From Palsa-504 sp963739135 (lineage in GTDB: Bacteria > Actinomycetota > Actinomycetes > Streptosporangiales > Streptosporangiaceae): 64,000 nucleotides of DNA. The notes under the pieces are model-generated. The model made no database searches, was not told the origin of the DNA, and was given only the letters and a program-made list of their open reading frames with translations. Below are positions 44,768-53,698 of the stretch, in pieces. Both the position numbers and the translations under genes were made by a program. How positions within the stretch are numbered: position 1 is the stretch's first letter; each line of letters opens with the position of its first letter. Where the stretch lies: assembly GCA_963739135.1 (NCBI GenBank), contig CAVTZG010000013.1, positions 434,001 to 498,000 of the forward strand, read 5' to 3'.

Positions 44768-45906
44768 GGTGGGTTCGGGGGAAGAGCAGAGCCTGACGCC
44801 GGTTCGCGGCCCAGCAGGCGGCGGGCGTGCCGGCCCGCCGCCGCGGCCGCCAGGAAGTACCCGGGATCCTCTTTCAGCCCGCGGCCCATGGTGGACAGCG
44901 GAGCCGGACAGCAGCGCAGTGCTTCTTCCAGGCCGCCGACAGGCACGGTGACCAGCGCATGCCGCGCGCCGAGCGGCGCCGCCTCGGCCGCCACCCGGGC
45001 GCCGAGTTCGCCGGGCAGCCCGGGGATCACGACGTCCGCCCGGGCCAGCGCGACGCGCCCGTAGGCGGTAAGGCTGTGGTGTGAGATGCCCCGGTGACGC
45101 TCGCGCGGGTCGGCGTCGCTCACCCGCAGCGAGGCCACCGGATGCCCGCCCAGCGCCGCCACGGCGTTCACCGCCTCGCCCGCCGCCACCCCGGAGAACC
45201 CCCAGCGCGTCCCGGTGCCGAGGTTGCCCGGGCCCTGCGCGACGACCGCGAGGTCGGCGCCCAGCACGTGCCGGGCGGCCAGCAGCCCGGTGTGTACGGT
45301 CACCGTTTCCAGGTCCCCGCCGAACGACTGCCCGGTCGTGACCGTTGCCGCCAGCCACCCCGCGTCCTTGAGCGCCGCGCAGGTCTGGGAGAACCAGGCC
45401 GGCAGGGCGCCGCCGTCCTGCATCACGTAGACCACGACCGGCGTATCAGCTGACGGCGCTGCTCCCGCCCCGGGCCGTTCGGCAGAATCGAAGACCCCGG
45501 CCAGCACAGCCGGGAGCGCCGAATGCAGGTCCGCCACCACGACGGGCATCCCGCCGATGTCATCGGCGTCGCGCAGCACGTCATGATGGGGCGATCCCTG
45601 CTCGTCGGCGCCGGGCACGGTCGCCTGCAGGGGGGTGTAGCGGGCCTTGACCAGGTGGCCGCCGGGTTCCCGGTCGGGCGGCAGGCGGTCGGGGATCGCG
45701 ATCACCAGGGCGTATCCGCCGGTACCCAGGCCGAGGTCCAGCGCCGTGGTGTTGAGCAGGACCCGGTCGCCGGGCTGCGGGCACCCGGTCAGCACGGGGT
45801 AGGCGAGCGCCCGCGCCGGCTTCCCATCCACGGTCACGTCAAGCTCGACCGCGCCCGGCCACTCCCGGCGTACCCCGCGCACCGTCCCGTTCCGCCATGT
45901 GATCAC
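44764..45906 (-). CDS. DUF3866 family protein
   Basis: 380 residues with the blocks typical of this actinobacterial family: VTVDGKPARALAYPVLTGCPQPGDRVLLNTTALDLGLGTGGY at the N-terminus, KARYTPLQATV, PVVVADLHSALPAV, YVMQDGGALPAWFS and GPGNLGTGTRWGFSG. No catalytic function is known to me. The gene is regularly found between pafA and pafB. It is divergent from pafB across a region filled with G6/C6 repeats. No signal peptide or membrane helix seen. Confidence 0.85.
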   Translation of the reverse strand: MITWRNGTVRGVRREWPGAVELDVTVDGKPARALAYPVLTGCPQPGDRVLLNTTALDLGLGTGGYALVIAIPDRLPPDREPGGHLVKARYTPLQATVPGADEQGSPHHDVLRDADDIGGMPVVVADLHSALPAVLAGVFDSAERPGAGAAPSADTPVVVYVMQDGGALPAWFSQTCAALKDAGWLAATVTTGQSFGGDLETVTVHTGLLAARHVLGADLAVVAQGPGNLGTGTRWGFSGVAAGEAVNAVAALGGHPVASLRVSDADPRERHRGISHHSLTAYGRVALARADVVIPGLPGELGARVAAEAAPLGARHALVTVPVGGLEEALRCCPAPLSTMGRGLKEDPGYFLAAAAAGRHARRLLGREPASGSALPPNPP

Positions 45907-45927
45907 CTCGGGGAGTCTAGGCCAGGG

Positions 45928-46075
45928 TTACGGGGGGCGGGCAGCCCCCCGTGAGCGGGGGTCGAAGGGGTTTGGGGGGAACGACTTCCCCCCAAGATCG
46001 GGGGGATTCCCAAGGGGGGTCCGGGGGGATGGGTCCCCCCGGGAAAGGACCGTCGTCCCCCCGGGGCAAAACTGC
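45928..46075. repeat. Cluster of G6/C6 palindromic repeats in the DUF3866-pafB promoter region
   Basis: At least three palindromic units occur: CGGGGGGCGGGCAGCCCCCC (45931-45950), then GGGGGGAACGACTTCCCCCC (45974-45993), then GGGGGGTCCGGGGGGATGG with CCCCCCGGGAAAG (46014-46047), and a final CGTCGTCCCCCCGGGGC before AAAACTGC. The cluster fills most of the 207 bases between the two divergent start codons, leaving little room for ordinary promoters. Confidence 0.87.
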
Positions 46076-46113
46076 AATAGCCTGGAGCCATCGCAGGGGG
46101 TTTGGAGAGGGCC

Positions 46114-47079
46114 ATGTCGAAGCGCAAGACCGAGAGGCTGCTCGGCCTTGTTGTTTGTCTCCTGTCCACCAGCCGCTACCTCACCGCGGAGCAGATCCGG
46201 GAGGCGGTGCCCGGCTATCCCGAGCAAGACGATCTTTTCAAGCGGATGTTCGAGCGGGACAAGGAAGACCTCCGTGATCTCGGGGTGCCGCTGGAGACCG
46301 GCCTGAACCATCCGTTCGACGACGATCCCGGCTACCGGATCAGGCAGCAGGCCTACGAGCTGCCCGAGCTGCGGCTGGAGGCGGATGAGGCCGCGGTCCT
46401 CGGCCTGGCGGCGCGGGTCTGGCAGCGGGCCGAGCTGGCCGGGGCGGCCGCCGGCGCGCTGCTGAAACTGCGGGCGGCCGGCATTGAGGCCGGCGAGGAG
46501 CCTCGTGCCTCGCGCGGCATCGAGCCCCGGCTCGGCGCGCCCGAGCCCGCCTTCGGCCCGCTGTGGGAGGCGGTCAGGGACCGCCGGCCGGTGACGTTCA
46601 GCTACCGGGCCGCGGGGCGCAGCGAACCGCAGCGACGGGAGCTCGAGCCCTGGGGCGTGGTGAACAGGCACGGCCGCTGGTACGTGGCGGGCTGGGACCG
46701 CGGCCGCGACGCTACCCGGGTGTTCCGGCTCGGCCGGATCGCCGGGGCGGTGAAGTTCTGCGGTCCTGCGGGCAGCGTGACCGTGCCGGACGGCGTGGAC
46801 GTGCGCGAGATGGTCCGCGACTGGGATTCCGCGCCCGCCCGCGAGCACACCGCGGTCTTGCGGGTGCGGCCGGGAACCGGCGTCGGCCTGCGGCAGCACG
46901 CTGTCTCCGTGGCCGCCGACGAGGCAGAGCCGGACGGCTGGGACCTGGTCACGACCCGCTTCGCGGACGTGGGGTCATTCGCCGACTACGCCGCCTCGTT
47001 CGGCCCGGTTGTCGTGGTGCTCGGGCCTCCCGACCTGCGCGAGGCCGTGATCCGCAAGCTCAAGGGAGTCCTGACGTGA
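46114..47079 (+). CDS. pafB: WYL-domain transcriptional regulator PafB
   Basis: 321 residues. N-terminal helix-turn-helix (about 1-75, KTERLLGLVVCLLSTSRYLTAEQI) followed by a WYL domain (about 140-225, FSYRAAGRSEPQRRELEPWGVV and GRWYVAGWDRGRDATRVFRLGRI) and a C-terminal WCX extension. PafB with PafC forms the activator of the RecA-independent DNA-damage response in actinobacteria. ATG 46114 follows GGAGAGG. The stop overlaps the pafC GTG. Confidence 0.93.
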   Translation: MSKRKTERLLGLVVCLLSTSRYLTAEQIREAVPGYPEQDDLFKRMFERDKEDLRDLGVPLETGLNHPFDDDPGYRIRQQAYELPELRLEADEAAVLGLAARVWQRAELAGAAAGALLKLRAAGIEAGEEPRASRGIEPRLGAPEPAFGPLWEAVRDRRPVTFSYRAAGRSEPQRRELEPWGVVNRHGRWYVAGWDRGRDATRVFRLGRIAGAVKFCGPAGSVTVPDGVDVREMVRDWDSAPAREHTAVLRVRPGTGVGLRQHAVSVAADEAEPDGWDLVTTRFADVGSFADYAASFGPVVVVLGPPDLREAVIRKLKGVLT

Positions 47080-48107
47080 GCGCGCTGGTCACCTCCACCG
47101 AGCGGCTGCAGCGGCTGCTGGCCCTGGTGCCGTACGTGGTGAGCAGGAAGATCGTCGGGCTGGCCGAGACGGCGGCGGCGTTCGGGGTCAGCGAGCGCGA
47201 GCTGGTCGATGACCTGAACCTGCTGTGGTGCGTCGAGCTGCGGGCGCCCGATCCGTACTGCCCGATCGACCTGTCCTACGAGGGCGGCGAGATCGTGGTC
47301 AGCCAGGCCGAATCCATCGGCCGCCCGCTGCGGCTCGCGGTCGACGAGGCCAGCGCCCTGCTCGTCGCGCTGCGGATGCTGGCCGAGGTACCGGGGCTGG
47401 AGGATAGGTCCGCCCTGTCCCGGCTGATCGCCAAGCTGGAGGCCGCGGCCGGCGAGGCCGCCTCGGTCAGCAGCCAGGTGGCCGTGCAGGTCGACATGCC
47501 GCCGGGCGACGGGCCGGACGGGCTGGCCGCCCAGCTCGGCGCCGCCTTGTCGGCCGGGCGGCGCGTGCATCTGAGGTATTACGTACCGGGCCGGGACGAG
47601 GCCACCGAGCGGGACGTGGACCCGATGCGGCTCCTGGTGGTCGAGGGCCGGCCGTACCTGGAGGGCTGGTGCCTGCGCGCCGAGGGCGTGCGGCTGTTCC
47701 GGCTGGACCGGGTCCTCGAGCTGACCGTGCTCGACCAGGCCTCCTCGCCGCCCCCGGAGGCTACCCCGGTGGACGTGGACCAGGGCCTGTTCCGGCCTTC
47801 ACCCGACGACGTGCACGTGGAGCTCGAGCTGTCCGCCGAGGGCCGCTGGGTGGCCGAGTACTGGCCGTGCGAGTCGGTGTCCGACCTACCCGACGGGCGG
47901 CTGCGGGTGGTGCTGCGCACCCCGGATACCGGCTGGGTCCGGCGGCTGGCGCTGCGGATTGGCGAGGACTGCCGGGTCCTGTCGCCGCCCGCGCTGGTCG
48001 CCGAGGTCCGCGACGCGGCCGCCGCGGCGCTGGCAAATTATGTGGCGTTATCCGGGGTTGCGCGCCGTCCGCCCGCTAAACCAGGCGCTGCCAGGCCCGC
48101 CGTGTAG
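47076..48107 (+). CDS. pafC: WYL-domain transcriptional regulator PafC
   Basis: 343 residues, paralogue of PafB. N-terminal winged helix (about 1-75, RLQRLLALVPYVVSRKIVGLAETA), WYL domain (about 155-230, HLRYYVPGRDEATERDVDPMRLLVVEGRPYLEGWC) and WCX domain. Partner of PafB in DNA-damage-induced transcription. GTG 47076 overlaps the pafB stop (GTGA), so production is coupled in equal amounts. Confidence 0.93.
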   Translation: MSALVTSTERLQRLLALVPYVVSRKIVGLAETAAAFGVSERELVDDLNLLWCVELRAPDPYCPIDLSYEGGEIVVSQAESIGRPLRLAVDEASALLVALRMLAEVPGLEDRSALSRLIAKLEAAAGEAASVSSQVAVQVDMPPGDGPDGLAAQLGAALSAGRRVHLRYYVPGRDEATERDVDPMRLLVVEGRPYLEGWCLRAEGVRLFRLDRVLELTVLDQASSPPPEATPVDVDQGLFRPSPDDVHVELELSAEGRWVAEYWPCESVSDLPDGRLRVVLRTPDTGWVRRLALRIGEDCRVLSPPALVAEVRDAAAAALANYVALSGVARRPPAKPGAARPAV

Positions 48108-48161
48108 ACTCGGGCCGAGAAAGACACGCAGAAAGACGTCTCCTGCTCTAAGAGGACGGAC

Positions 48162-48554
48162 ATGATTGGTGACCTTTTCGACAGCCCGTGGAAGGTGCTG
48201 ATCGTTGCCATAGTGCTGATCGTGCTGTTCGGGTCGAGGAAGCTGCCTGATGCGGCGCGTTCGCTGGGCCGGTCGATGCGCATCCTGAAGACCGAGGTCA
48301 GCAACCTGCACGAGGATGAGTCCGAGGCCAAGGCATCGGCCGCTCCGGCTCAGACTCCGACGGGGACCGGGTTCCCGGCTCCGGCCGAGCTCAGCCCGGT
48401 GCCGCTGCCGCAGGCCGATCGGCAGCCGCAGGCCGATCAGCAGTCGCAGATCGACGCGCTGCAGCAGCAGATCCGCGATCTGCAGCGGGCCGCGACCATG
48501 GACGCCGCGCCCGCCTCGGCGGCCCCGGAACCGCAGCGGACCCAGCCCAGCTAG
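48162..48554 (+). CDS. tatA: Sec-independent protein translocase TatA
   Basis: 130 residues. A short N-terminus, one membrane helix (WKVLIVAIVLIVLFGSRKLPD) and the amphipathic helix DAARSLGRSMRILKTEV are the TatA pattern. The remaining 80 residues are a Pro/Ala/Gln-rich cytoplasmic tail. TatA oligomers form the passage for folded proteins with twin-arginine signals. Directly upstream of tatC. Confidence 0.94.
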   Translation: MIGDLFDSPWKVLIVAIVLIVLFGSRKLPDAARSLGRSMRILKTEVSNLHEDESEAKASAAPAQTPTGTGFPAPAELSPVPLPQADRQPQADQQSQIDALQQQIRDLQRAATMDAAPASAAPEPQRTQPS

Positions 48555-48587
48555 TACCGGACCCACGGCTTACGGCGGGAAGCGGCC

Positions 48588-49490
48588 ATGGCGAAACTCC
48601 CCGGAGCGATTCAGGGTGCACGTGTCGTCGGCGAGCGCTTTATCCACTCGCAGCGGCAGCAGAACCCCGAAGGCCGCATGCCGCTCATCGACCACCTGCG
48701 CGAGCTGCGCAACCGCATCGTCAAGATCGTCCTCGCCCTGGTCGCGGGCATGATCATCGGGCTGGTGTTCTTCGACCCGATCTGGAAGTTCATCGAGCGG
48801 CCCTACTGTCGCGCGGTGGTCTGCAAGACCAATGTCATCGGGCACACCCTGATCGTGACCAGCCCGCTCGACGGCTTCTACCTGCGCATCAAGGTGGCCT
48901 TTGTCGTCGGGGTGGTCATCACCTCGCCGGTGTGGCTGTACCAGATCTGGGCGTTCGTCGCCCCCGGGCTGTACGCCCGGGAGAAGCGCTGGACGTACCT
49001 GTTTCTCGGCACCTCGGGGCCGCTTTTCCTGCTGGGCGCGTACTTCGCCCTGCTGGTGATGGGCCGCGGCCTGCACTACCTCATCGCACTGGTGCCCGGC
49101 GGCACCGCCGCGCTGTTCACCGCGGATACCTATATCGGCTATTTCATGGCCATGCTGTTCGGGTTTGGGCTGTGCTTCGAGTTGCCGCTGTTCCTGGTGA
49201 TGCTCAACCAGGTGGGGATCCTGACCCACGAGCGGTTCAAGAAGTGGCGCCGGGTCATGATCTTCGTGGTGTTCGTGTTCGCCGGGATCGCCTCGCCGAG
49301 CCCCGACCCGATCACCATGTTGATGCTCGGCGGCGTGTGCCTGGCCCTGGTGGAAGGGGCTGAGGTCATCGTGTTCCTGCACGACCGGCGCAAGGCCCGG
49401 CTGCACCCCGACCCGTACCAGGGCCTGGCCGACGACCAGCTGTCCCCGATCGACCTCGACCAGACCGACACCACCAGCAGGCACACCTAA
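48588..49490 (+). CDS. tatC: Sec-independent protein translocase TatC
   Basis: 300 residues with six membrane helices. The signal-peptide-binding N-terminal motif MPLIDHLRELRNRIVKI lies near residue 30, and FALEKRF-type loop YAREKRWTYLF and the conserved FGLCFELPLFLVML near residue 200 are present. The N-terminal 28 residues (AIQGARVVGERFIHSQRQQN) extend beyond most homologues. Forms the receptor of the Tat system with TatA. Confidence 0.94.
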   Translation: MAKLPGAIQGARVVGERFIHSQRQQNPEGRMPLIDHLRELRNRIVKIVLALVAGMIIGLVFFDPIWKFIERPYCRAVVCKTNVIGHTLIVTSPLDGFYLRIKVAFVVGVVITSPVWLYQIWAFVAPGLYAREKRWTYLFLGTSGPLFLLGAYFALLVMGRGLHYLIALVPGGTAALFTADTYIGYFMAMLFGFGLCFELPLFLVMLNQVGILTHERFKKWRRVMIFVVFVFAGIASPSPDPITMLMLGGVCLALVEGAEVIVFLHDRRKARLHPDPYQGLADDQLSPIDLDQTDTTSRHT

Positions 49491-49525
49491 CCACCCGGCC
49501 GCGCTGGCCACCTAATCTGGACACC

Positions 49526-52405
49526 ATGAGTACTCCGGCGGAACGATATGCCGCGTCCCGCGCACGGGGGGGCGATCCGGAGTTCGCGTCGTTCCGTGGG
49601 CTCTACGATTTCGACTTCGACGATTTCCAGGTGTCGGCTTGCCGCGCGCTGAGCGCGGGCAGCGGCGTCCTGGTCGCCGCGCCCACCGGATCGGGCAAGA
49701 CCGTGGTCGGCGAGTTCGCCGTGCACCTGGCGCTGAGCCAGGGCCGCAAGTGCTTCTACACCACGCCGATCAAGGCGCTGTCCAATCAGAAGTACACCAA
49801 CCTGGTCCGCCGGTACGACCACAAGACCGTGGGCCTGCTCACCGGGGACAACAGCATCAACGGCGACGCGCCGGTGGTGGTGATGACCACCGAAGTGCTG
49901 CGCAACATGCTGTACACCGGATCGCCGACGCTGGCCGGCCTCGGCTACGTCGTCCTCGACGAGGTGCACTACCTGGCCGACTCCTCGCGCGGCGCGGTCT
50001 GGGAAGAAGTGATCATCCACCTGCCCGAGTCGGTCCGGGTGGTGGCCCTGTCCGCGACCGTGAGCAACGCCGAGGAGTTCGGCGACTGGCTTGATCAGGT
50101 CCGCGGCGGGACGACGGTCATCGTGGACGAGCACCGGCCCGTGCCGTTGTGGCAGTACGTGCTGGTCGGGAACCGGCTCTATGACCTGTTCACCGACGAC
50201 GACCACACCCGGGTCAACCCCGAGCTGCTGCGGGTCGCCCAGCGCGACGCCTGGATCGAGCGCAAGGCGCCGGGACGCCCCGGCCGGGCCCCCAGAAGCG
50301 GCCGTCGGCCACGCCGGTTCCCGCTGGCCTACCGGCCCGAGGTGATCTCCCGCCTGGACTCCTCCGGGCTGCTGCCCGCGATCACGTTCATCTTCAGCCG
50401 GGCCGGCTGCGACGCGGCGGTGCAGCAGTGCCTGGCTGCGGGCCTGCGGCTGACCACGCCCGAAGAGGCGGACCTGATCCAGCGGACAGCGGAACGCCGC
50501 ACGGCCGACATCCCCGCCGAGGACCTGATCATCCTGGGCTACGGCCAATGGCTGGACGGGCTGCGGCGCGGGATCGCGGCCCATCACGCCGGGATGCTGC
50601 CCGCCTTCAAGGAAGTCGTCGAGGAACTGTTCGCCGCCGGGCTGGTCCGGGCGGTGTTCGCCACGGAGACGCTGGCCCTCGGCATCAACATGCCGGCCAG
50701 GACCGTGGTCATCGAGAAGCTGGACAAGTGGAACGGCGAGACCCACGCGAACCTGACGGCGGGGGAGTACACGCAGCTGACCGGGCGGGCCGGGCGCCGC
50801 GGCATCGACGTGGAAGGCCACGCGGTCGTGCTGTGGCAGCCGGGCCTGGATCCCGGCGCCCTGGCCGGCCTGGCCAGCACCCGTACCTACCCGCTGAACT
50901 CCAGCTTCCGGCCCTCCTACAACATGGCCGTCAACCTCACCGGCTGGGCCGGGCGGGCCCGGGCCTCCGCCTTGCTGGAGTCGTCCTTCGCCCAGTTCCA
51001 GGCCGACCGGGGCGTGGTCGGCCTGGGCCGCCAGATCCGCAGGAACCACCAGGTCATGGACGACCTGGCCGCCAAGATGACCTGCGATAAGGGCGACTTC
51101 GCCGGGTACGCCCAGCTGAGGCGGAGCCTGTCGGTCCGCGAAGGCGACCTGTCCCGGGCCCGGGCCAGCTCCCGGCGGGCCGAAGCGGCCCGGTCGCTGT
51201 CGCTGCTGCGACCCGGCGACATCATCCGCGTACCCGGCGGCAGGCGGGCCGGCCTGGCCGTCGTCCTGCAGCCCGGCCCGCACTCCGGCCGCGGCAGCAA
51301 CGGCGGCCACGGGCCGGCCGGGCGCGACGGCCGGACGCACCGGGCCGCCGCCGATCACGGCAACGGGCGGCCCGCCGGGCCGGGACCCCTCGTGCTCACC
51401 GAGGGCCGGCAGGTCAAACGGCTGGCCGTGGCCGACTTCCCGGTGCCGCCGGAGATCATCGACAAGATCCGGATCCCCGGCTGGTTCAGCCCGCGTTCTC
51501 CCGAGCACCGCAAGGACCTCGCGGCCACCATGCGCAACCGGCTGAGCTCTACCAGCCGGGGGGGCGACCCCCCAACACCCCCCCGCTCACGGGGGGGCTC
51601 CCCGCCCCCCCGTACCCCCCCGGCCCGTACCCCCCCGGCCCTTGGCCCACCTTCGGAGGGCGATTCTGCCGAGGAGATCGCCGAACTGCGGCGGCGGCTG
51701 CGGCGGCATCCCTGCCACGACTGCCCGGACCGCGAGGATCATGCCCGGTACGCCGAACGCTACTTGCGGCTGGCCCGCGAGACCGAGGCGCTCGAGCGCC
51801 GGGTCGCGGGCCGCTCGCACGTGATCGCCCGCACCTTCAACCGGGTCTGCCACGTCCTGGAGCGGCTGGACTACCTGGACGGGGACACGGTCACGCCGGA
51901 CGGCCGCCGCCTGGCGGGCCTGTACACCGAGCTTGACCTGCTGGCCGCCGAATGCCTGCGCCGCGGCCTGTGGGACGGCCTGTCGCCCGCGGAGCTCGCC
52001 GCCTGCGTGTCGGCCCTGTCGTTCGAGTCACGGCAAGCCGATGACGCGCATCCGCCCCGGCTGCCCAAGGGCCGCGCGGCCGACACCCTGGCCGGCATGG
52101 TCCGGACCTGGGCGGAGCTGGACCAGCTGGAGAAGGACAACGATCTGTCGTTCCTGCGCGAGCCCGACTTCGGCTTTGCCTGGGCCGCCTACCGCTGGGC
52201 CAGGGGAGCGCGGCTAGAAGACGTGCTGGAATCCTCGCCCGACCTGACGCCCGGTGATTTCGTCCGCTCGGTCAAGCAGCTCATCGACCTCCTCGACCAG
52301 ATCGCCGGCGCCGCTTCCAGTGCTCCCATCCTGGCCGCCTCCGCCCGGGCGGCGATCGACGCGATGCGCCGCGGCGTCGTGGCGTACTCCGCCGTCGCCG
52401 ACTAG
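49526..52405 (+). CDS. helY: DEVH-box RNA helicase HelY (Mtr4/Ski2-like), with repeat-derived insert
   Basis: 959 residues of the Ski2-like superfamily. Motif I is APTGSGKTVVGEFA (about residue 52), motif II LDEVHYLAD (about 147), motif III LSATVSN, motif V TETLALGINMPARTVV and motif VI QLTGRAGRRGID (about 420). The C-terminal DSHCT-type helical domain covers about 790-955. Residues about 677-710 are a Pro/Arg/Gly/Ser low-complexity stretch encoded by G6/C6 repeats, in frame, just before SAEEIAELRRRL. A second glycine-rich stretch is near 590-615. Probably acts in RNA processing or decay. It closes the conserved pafB-pafC-tatA-tatC-helY run. Confidence 0.92.
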   Translation: MSTPAERYAASRARGGDPEFASFRGLYDFDFDDFQVSACRALSAGSGVLVAAPTGSGKTVVGEFAVHLALSQGRKCFYTTPIKALSNQKYTNLVRRYDHKTVGLLTGDNSINGDAPVVVMTTEVLRNMLYTGSPTLAGLGYVVLDEVHYLADSSRGAVWEEVIIHLPESVRVVALSATVSNAEEFGDWLDQVRGGTTVIVDEHRPVPLWQYVLVGNRLYDLFTDDDHTRVNPELLRVAQRDAWIERKAPGRPGRAPRSGRRPRRFPLAYRPEVISRLDSSGLLPAITFIFSRAGCDAAVQQCLAAGLRLTTPEEADLIQRTAERRTADIPAEDLIILGYGQWLDGLRRGIAAHHAGMLPAFKEVVEELFAAGLVRAVFATETLALGINMPARTVVIEKLDKWNGETHANLTAGEYTQLTGRAGRRGIDVEGHAVVLWQPGLDPGALAGLASTRTYPLNSSFRPSYNMAVNLTGWAGRARASALLESSFAQFQADRGVVGLGRQIRRNHQVMDDLAAKMTCDKGDFAGYAQLRRSLSVREGDLSRARASSRRAEAARSLSLLRPGDIIRVPGGRRAGLAVVLQPGPHSGRGSNGGHGPAGRDGRTHRAAADHGNGRPAGPGPLVLTEGRQVKRLAVADFPVPPEIIDKIRIPGWFSPRSPEHRKDLAATMRNRLSSTSRGGDPPTPPRSRGGSPPPRTPPARTPPALGPPSEGDSAEEIAELRRRLRRHPCHDCPDREDHARYAERYLRLARETEALERRVAGRSHVIARTFNRVCHVLERLDYLDGDTVTPDGRRLAGLYTELDLLAAECLRRGLWDGLSPAELAACVSALSFESRQADDAHPPRLPKGRAADTLAGMVRTWAELDQLEKDNDLSFLREPDFGFAWAAYRWARGARLEDVLESSPDLTPGDFVRSVKQLIDLLDQIAGAASSAPILAASARAAIDAMRRGVVAYSAVAD
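51556..51650. repeat. G6/C6 palindromic repeats in frame within helY
   Basis: Contains CCGGGGGGGCGACCCCCC (51557-51574) and CCCCCGCTCACGGGGGG (51580-51596), the latter followed by GCTCCCCGCCCCCCCGTAC. The reverse complement of 45931-45960 reads CCCCCGCTCACGGGGGG then CTGCCCGCCCCCCGTAAC, nearly the same. The helY reading frame passes through without a stop. Confidence 0.85.
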
Positions 52406-52533
52406 CCGGATTGCCCTCCCATCAGGCCACCAGATCAGGACGATGAACTTGGCCGCATTGATCAACCCTGTCTATGCGTCAGCCAGCCGATTGGCATTGG
52501 TGCCCGTCGGCCGCTGGCCGCTAACCTGAGATC

Positions 52534-53106
52534 ATGTCGCTGACCAGCACGGATAGAGCAGTGCCGGGCATCATGACCGACCTGGGGACCTGCCCGGACG
52601 GCCTCATGCGCGCGGTCCGCGCCGAAGTCCGCCGCGGCCTGGACTGGCAACAGACCGCCAACCGCGTCGTGCACGCGCTCCGCAGCCGTCTTCCCGACCC
52701 GGCGGCCATCCTGCCCGCCTGCCTGCGGGACGGCAATCCGGACTGCTACCAGAGCCACCTGATCTACGCCGAGCCCGACGGCTCGTTCTCGATCGCGGCC
52801 ATGGTCTGGCTGCCCGGGCAGGAAACGGTCATCCACGATCACGTGGCCTGGTGCGTCACCGGCGTCCTGCAGGGGCAGGAGTACGAAGAGGTCTTCGCGA
52901 TCGCCGACGGCGGCCGCGCCCTGACCCTTGCCGCCCACAACGTCAGCCCGACCGGGTCCGTGAGCGGCTTCGCCCCGCCCGGCGACATCCACCGCGTGCG
53001 CAACACCGGCGACGGCGTGGCCATCTCGATGCACGTCTACGGTGCCGACATCTCCCGCCTGGGCAGCAGCCTCCGCCGCGAGTACACCCTCCCCATCCGC
53101 CCGTAA
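52534..53106 (+). CDS. Cysteine dioxygenase-like cupin protein
   Basis: 190 residues with the cupin pattern of thiol dioxygenases. VIHDHVAWCVTGVLQGQEYEE (about residue 97) supplies two His ligands and a nearby Cys. GDIHRVRN (about residue 150) supplies the third His, and ISMHVYGADI matches the SLH-Y segment that carries the conserved Tyr in cysteine dioxygenases. It would oxidise cysteine or another thiol with Fe(II) and oxygen. Stands alone after helY; no sulfur-metabolism neighbours. ATG 52534. Confidence 0.8.
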   Translation: MSLTSTDRAVPGIMTDLGTCPDGLMRAVRAEVRRGLDWQQTANRVVHALRSRLPDPAAILPACLRDGNPDCYQSHLIYAEPDGSFSIAAMVWLPGQETVIHDHVAWCVTGVLQGQEYEEVFAIADGGRALTLAAHNVSPTGSVSGFAPPGDIHRVRNTGDGVAISMHVYGADISRLGSSLRREYTLPIRP

Positions 53107-53419
53107 CCGCCATTGGCGCAACTCAGGCCCCAAGCATCGTCGCGGGCACTCACCGCCCCCATGACGGCTGAGGGAAGCAAGTACCCACGATAAGTTGATC
53201 ATGACCGGACGCGGTGACCTTAGCGGATGCGGCATACGTGGGACAGGCGCGCAGGTCCCGCGAGCAGGTCAGAGCGCGAGCCAAGATCGTGGACACACAT
53301 ACCCTCATATATGCCTGCAGGTAACGGTGCCCGATCTGTTCGCACTCAGGGCTCGCGTGAGCAGTGAGGCTGACGTGACTGCGGAGGCCCAGGCTGGTGC
53401 CCTGCGCTTCCCGGCCCAA

Positions 53420-53472
53420 CGACATCGTTGTCACAACGACGCGCACCAGACGACGTGGTTGTCACAACGACG
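53420..53472. repeat. Paired 22-bp repeats with CGTTGT-C-ACAACG palindrome
   Basis: CGACATCGTTGTCACAACGACG and CGACGTGGTTGTCACAACGACG are spaced 31 bases apart (three helical turns). The first holds a perfect 6+1+6 palindrome (53426-53438). Spacing and symmetry suggest binding sites for a dimeric regulator, but none is identified. Confidence 0.7.
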
Positions 53473-53501
53473 CTGTTGGCCAAGGCCGTGCCCGTCCGCC
53501 G

Positions 53502-53585
53502 CGCCTCCGGCCATAGGCAAACCGGGAAGCTGTCCCCCCGGCCCGCCTCCGGCCATAGGCAAACCGGGAAGCTGCCACCCCGGCC
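53502..53585. repeat. Two tandem 42-bp repeats
   Basis: Each unit runs CGCCTCCGGCCATAGGCAAA then CCGGGAAGCTG and a C-rich end. The copies (53502-53543 and 53544-53585) differ at only two positions. Function unknown; they separate the paired palindromic repeats from the padR promoter. Confidence 0.75.
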
Positions 53586-53615
53586 CGTTCGGAAGAAAAA
53601 TCGCGGAACAAACTC

Positions 53616-53650
53616 TTGCACCCCGATCGTTATCGATATATCGTTAACCT
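53616..53650 (+). promoter_or_regulatory. padR promoter with overlapping palindromic operator
   Basis: TTGCAC (53616-53621) is a plausible -35. It is followed by GTTATCGATATATCGTTAAC, which contains the perfect palindrome CGATATATCG and lies where the -10 would be. PadR regulators commonly bind such AT-rich palindromes in their own promoters. Autorepression of the padR-ABC operon is therefore likely. The second CGTTAACCTAACG-like symmetry continues to 53655. Confidence 0.6.
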
Positions 53651-53698
53651 AACGACATGGATCGAGAAGCGATCTAGAGACTATCAAGGAGTATCACA

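Larger units (their letters stand above)
53107..53698. other. Repeat-containing intergenic region upstream of padR
   Basis: About 590 bases without a convincing gene; a 150-codon frame here has no family resemblance and is made partly of the repeats. Contents: two 22-bp direct repeats with a palindrome (53420-53441 and 53451-53472), two tandem 42-bp units (53502-53585) and the padR promoter/operator (about 53616-53650). The first 300 bases show nothing notable. Confidence 0.6.

Noticed and set aside
53195..53647. 150-codon frame between the dioxygenase-like gene and padR
   Set aside because: Built largely from tandem and palindromic repeats, no family similarity, no good ribosome-binding site, and it runs into the padR promoter.
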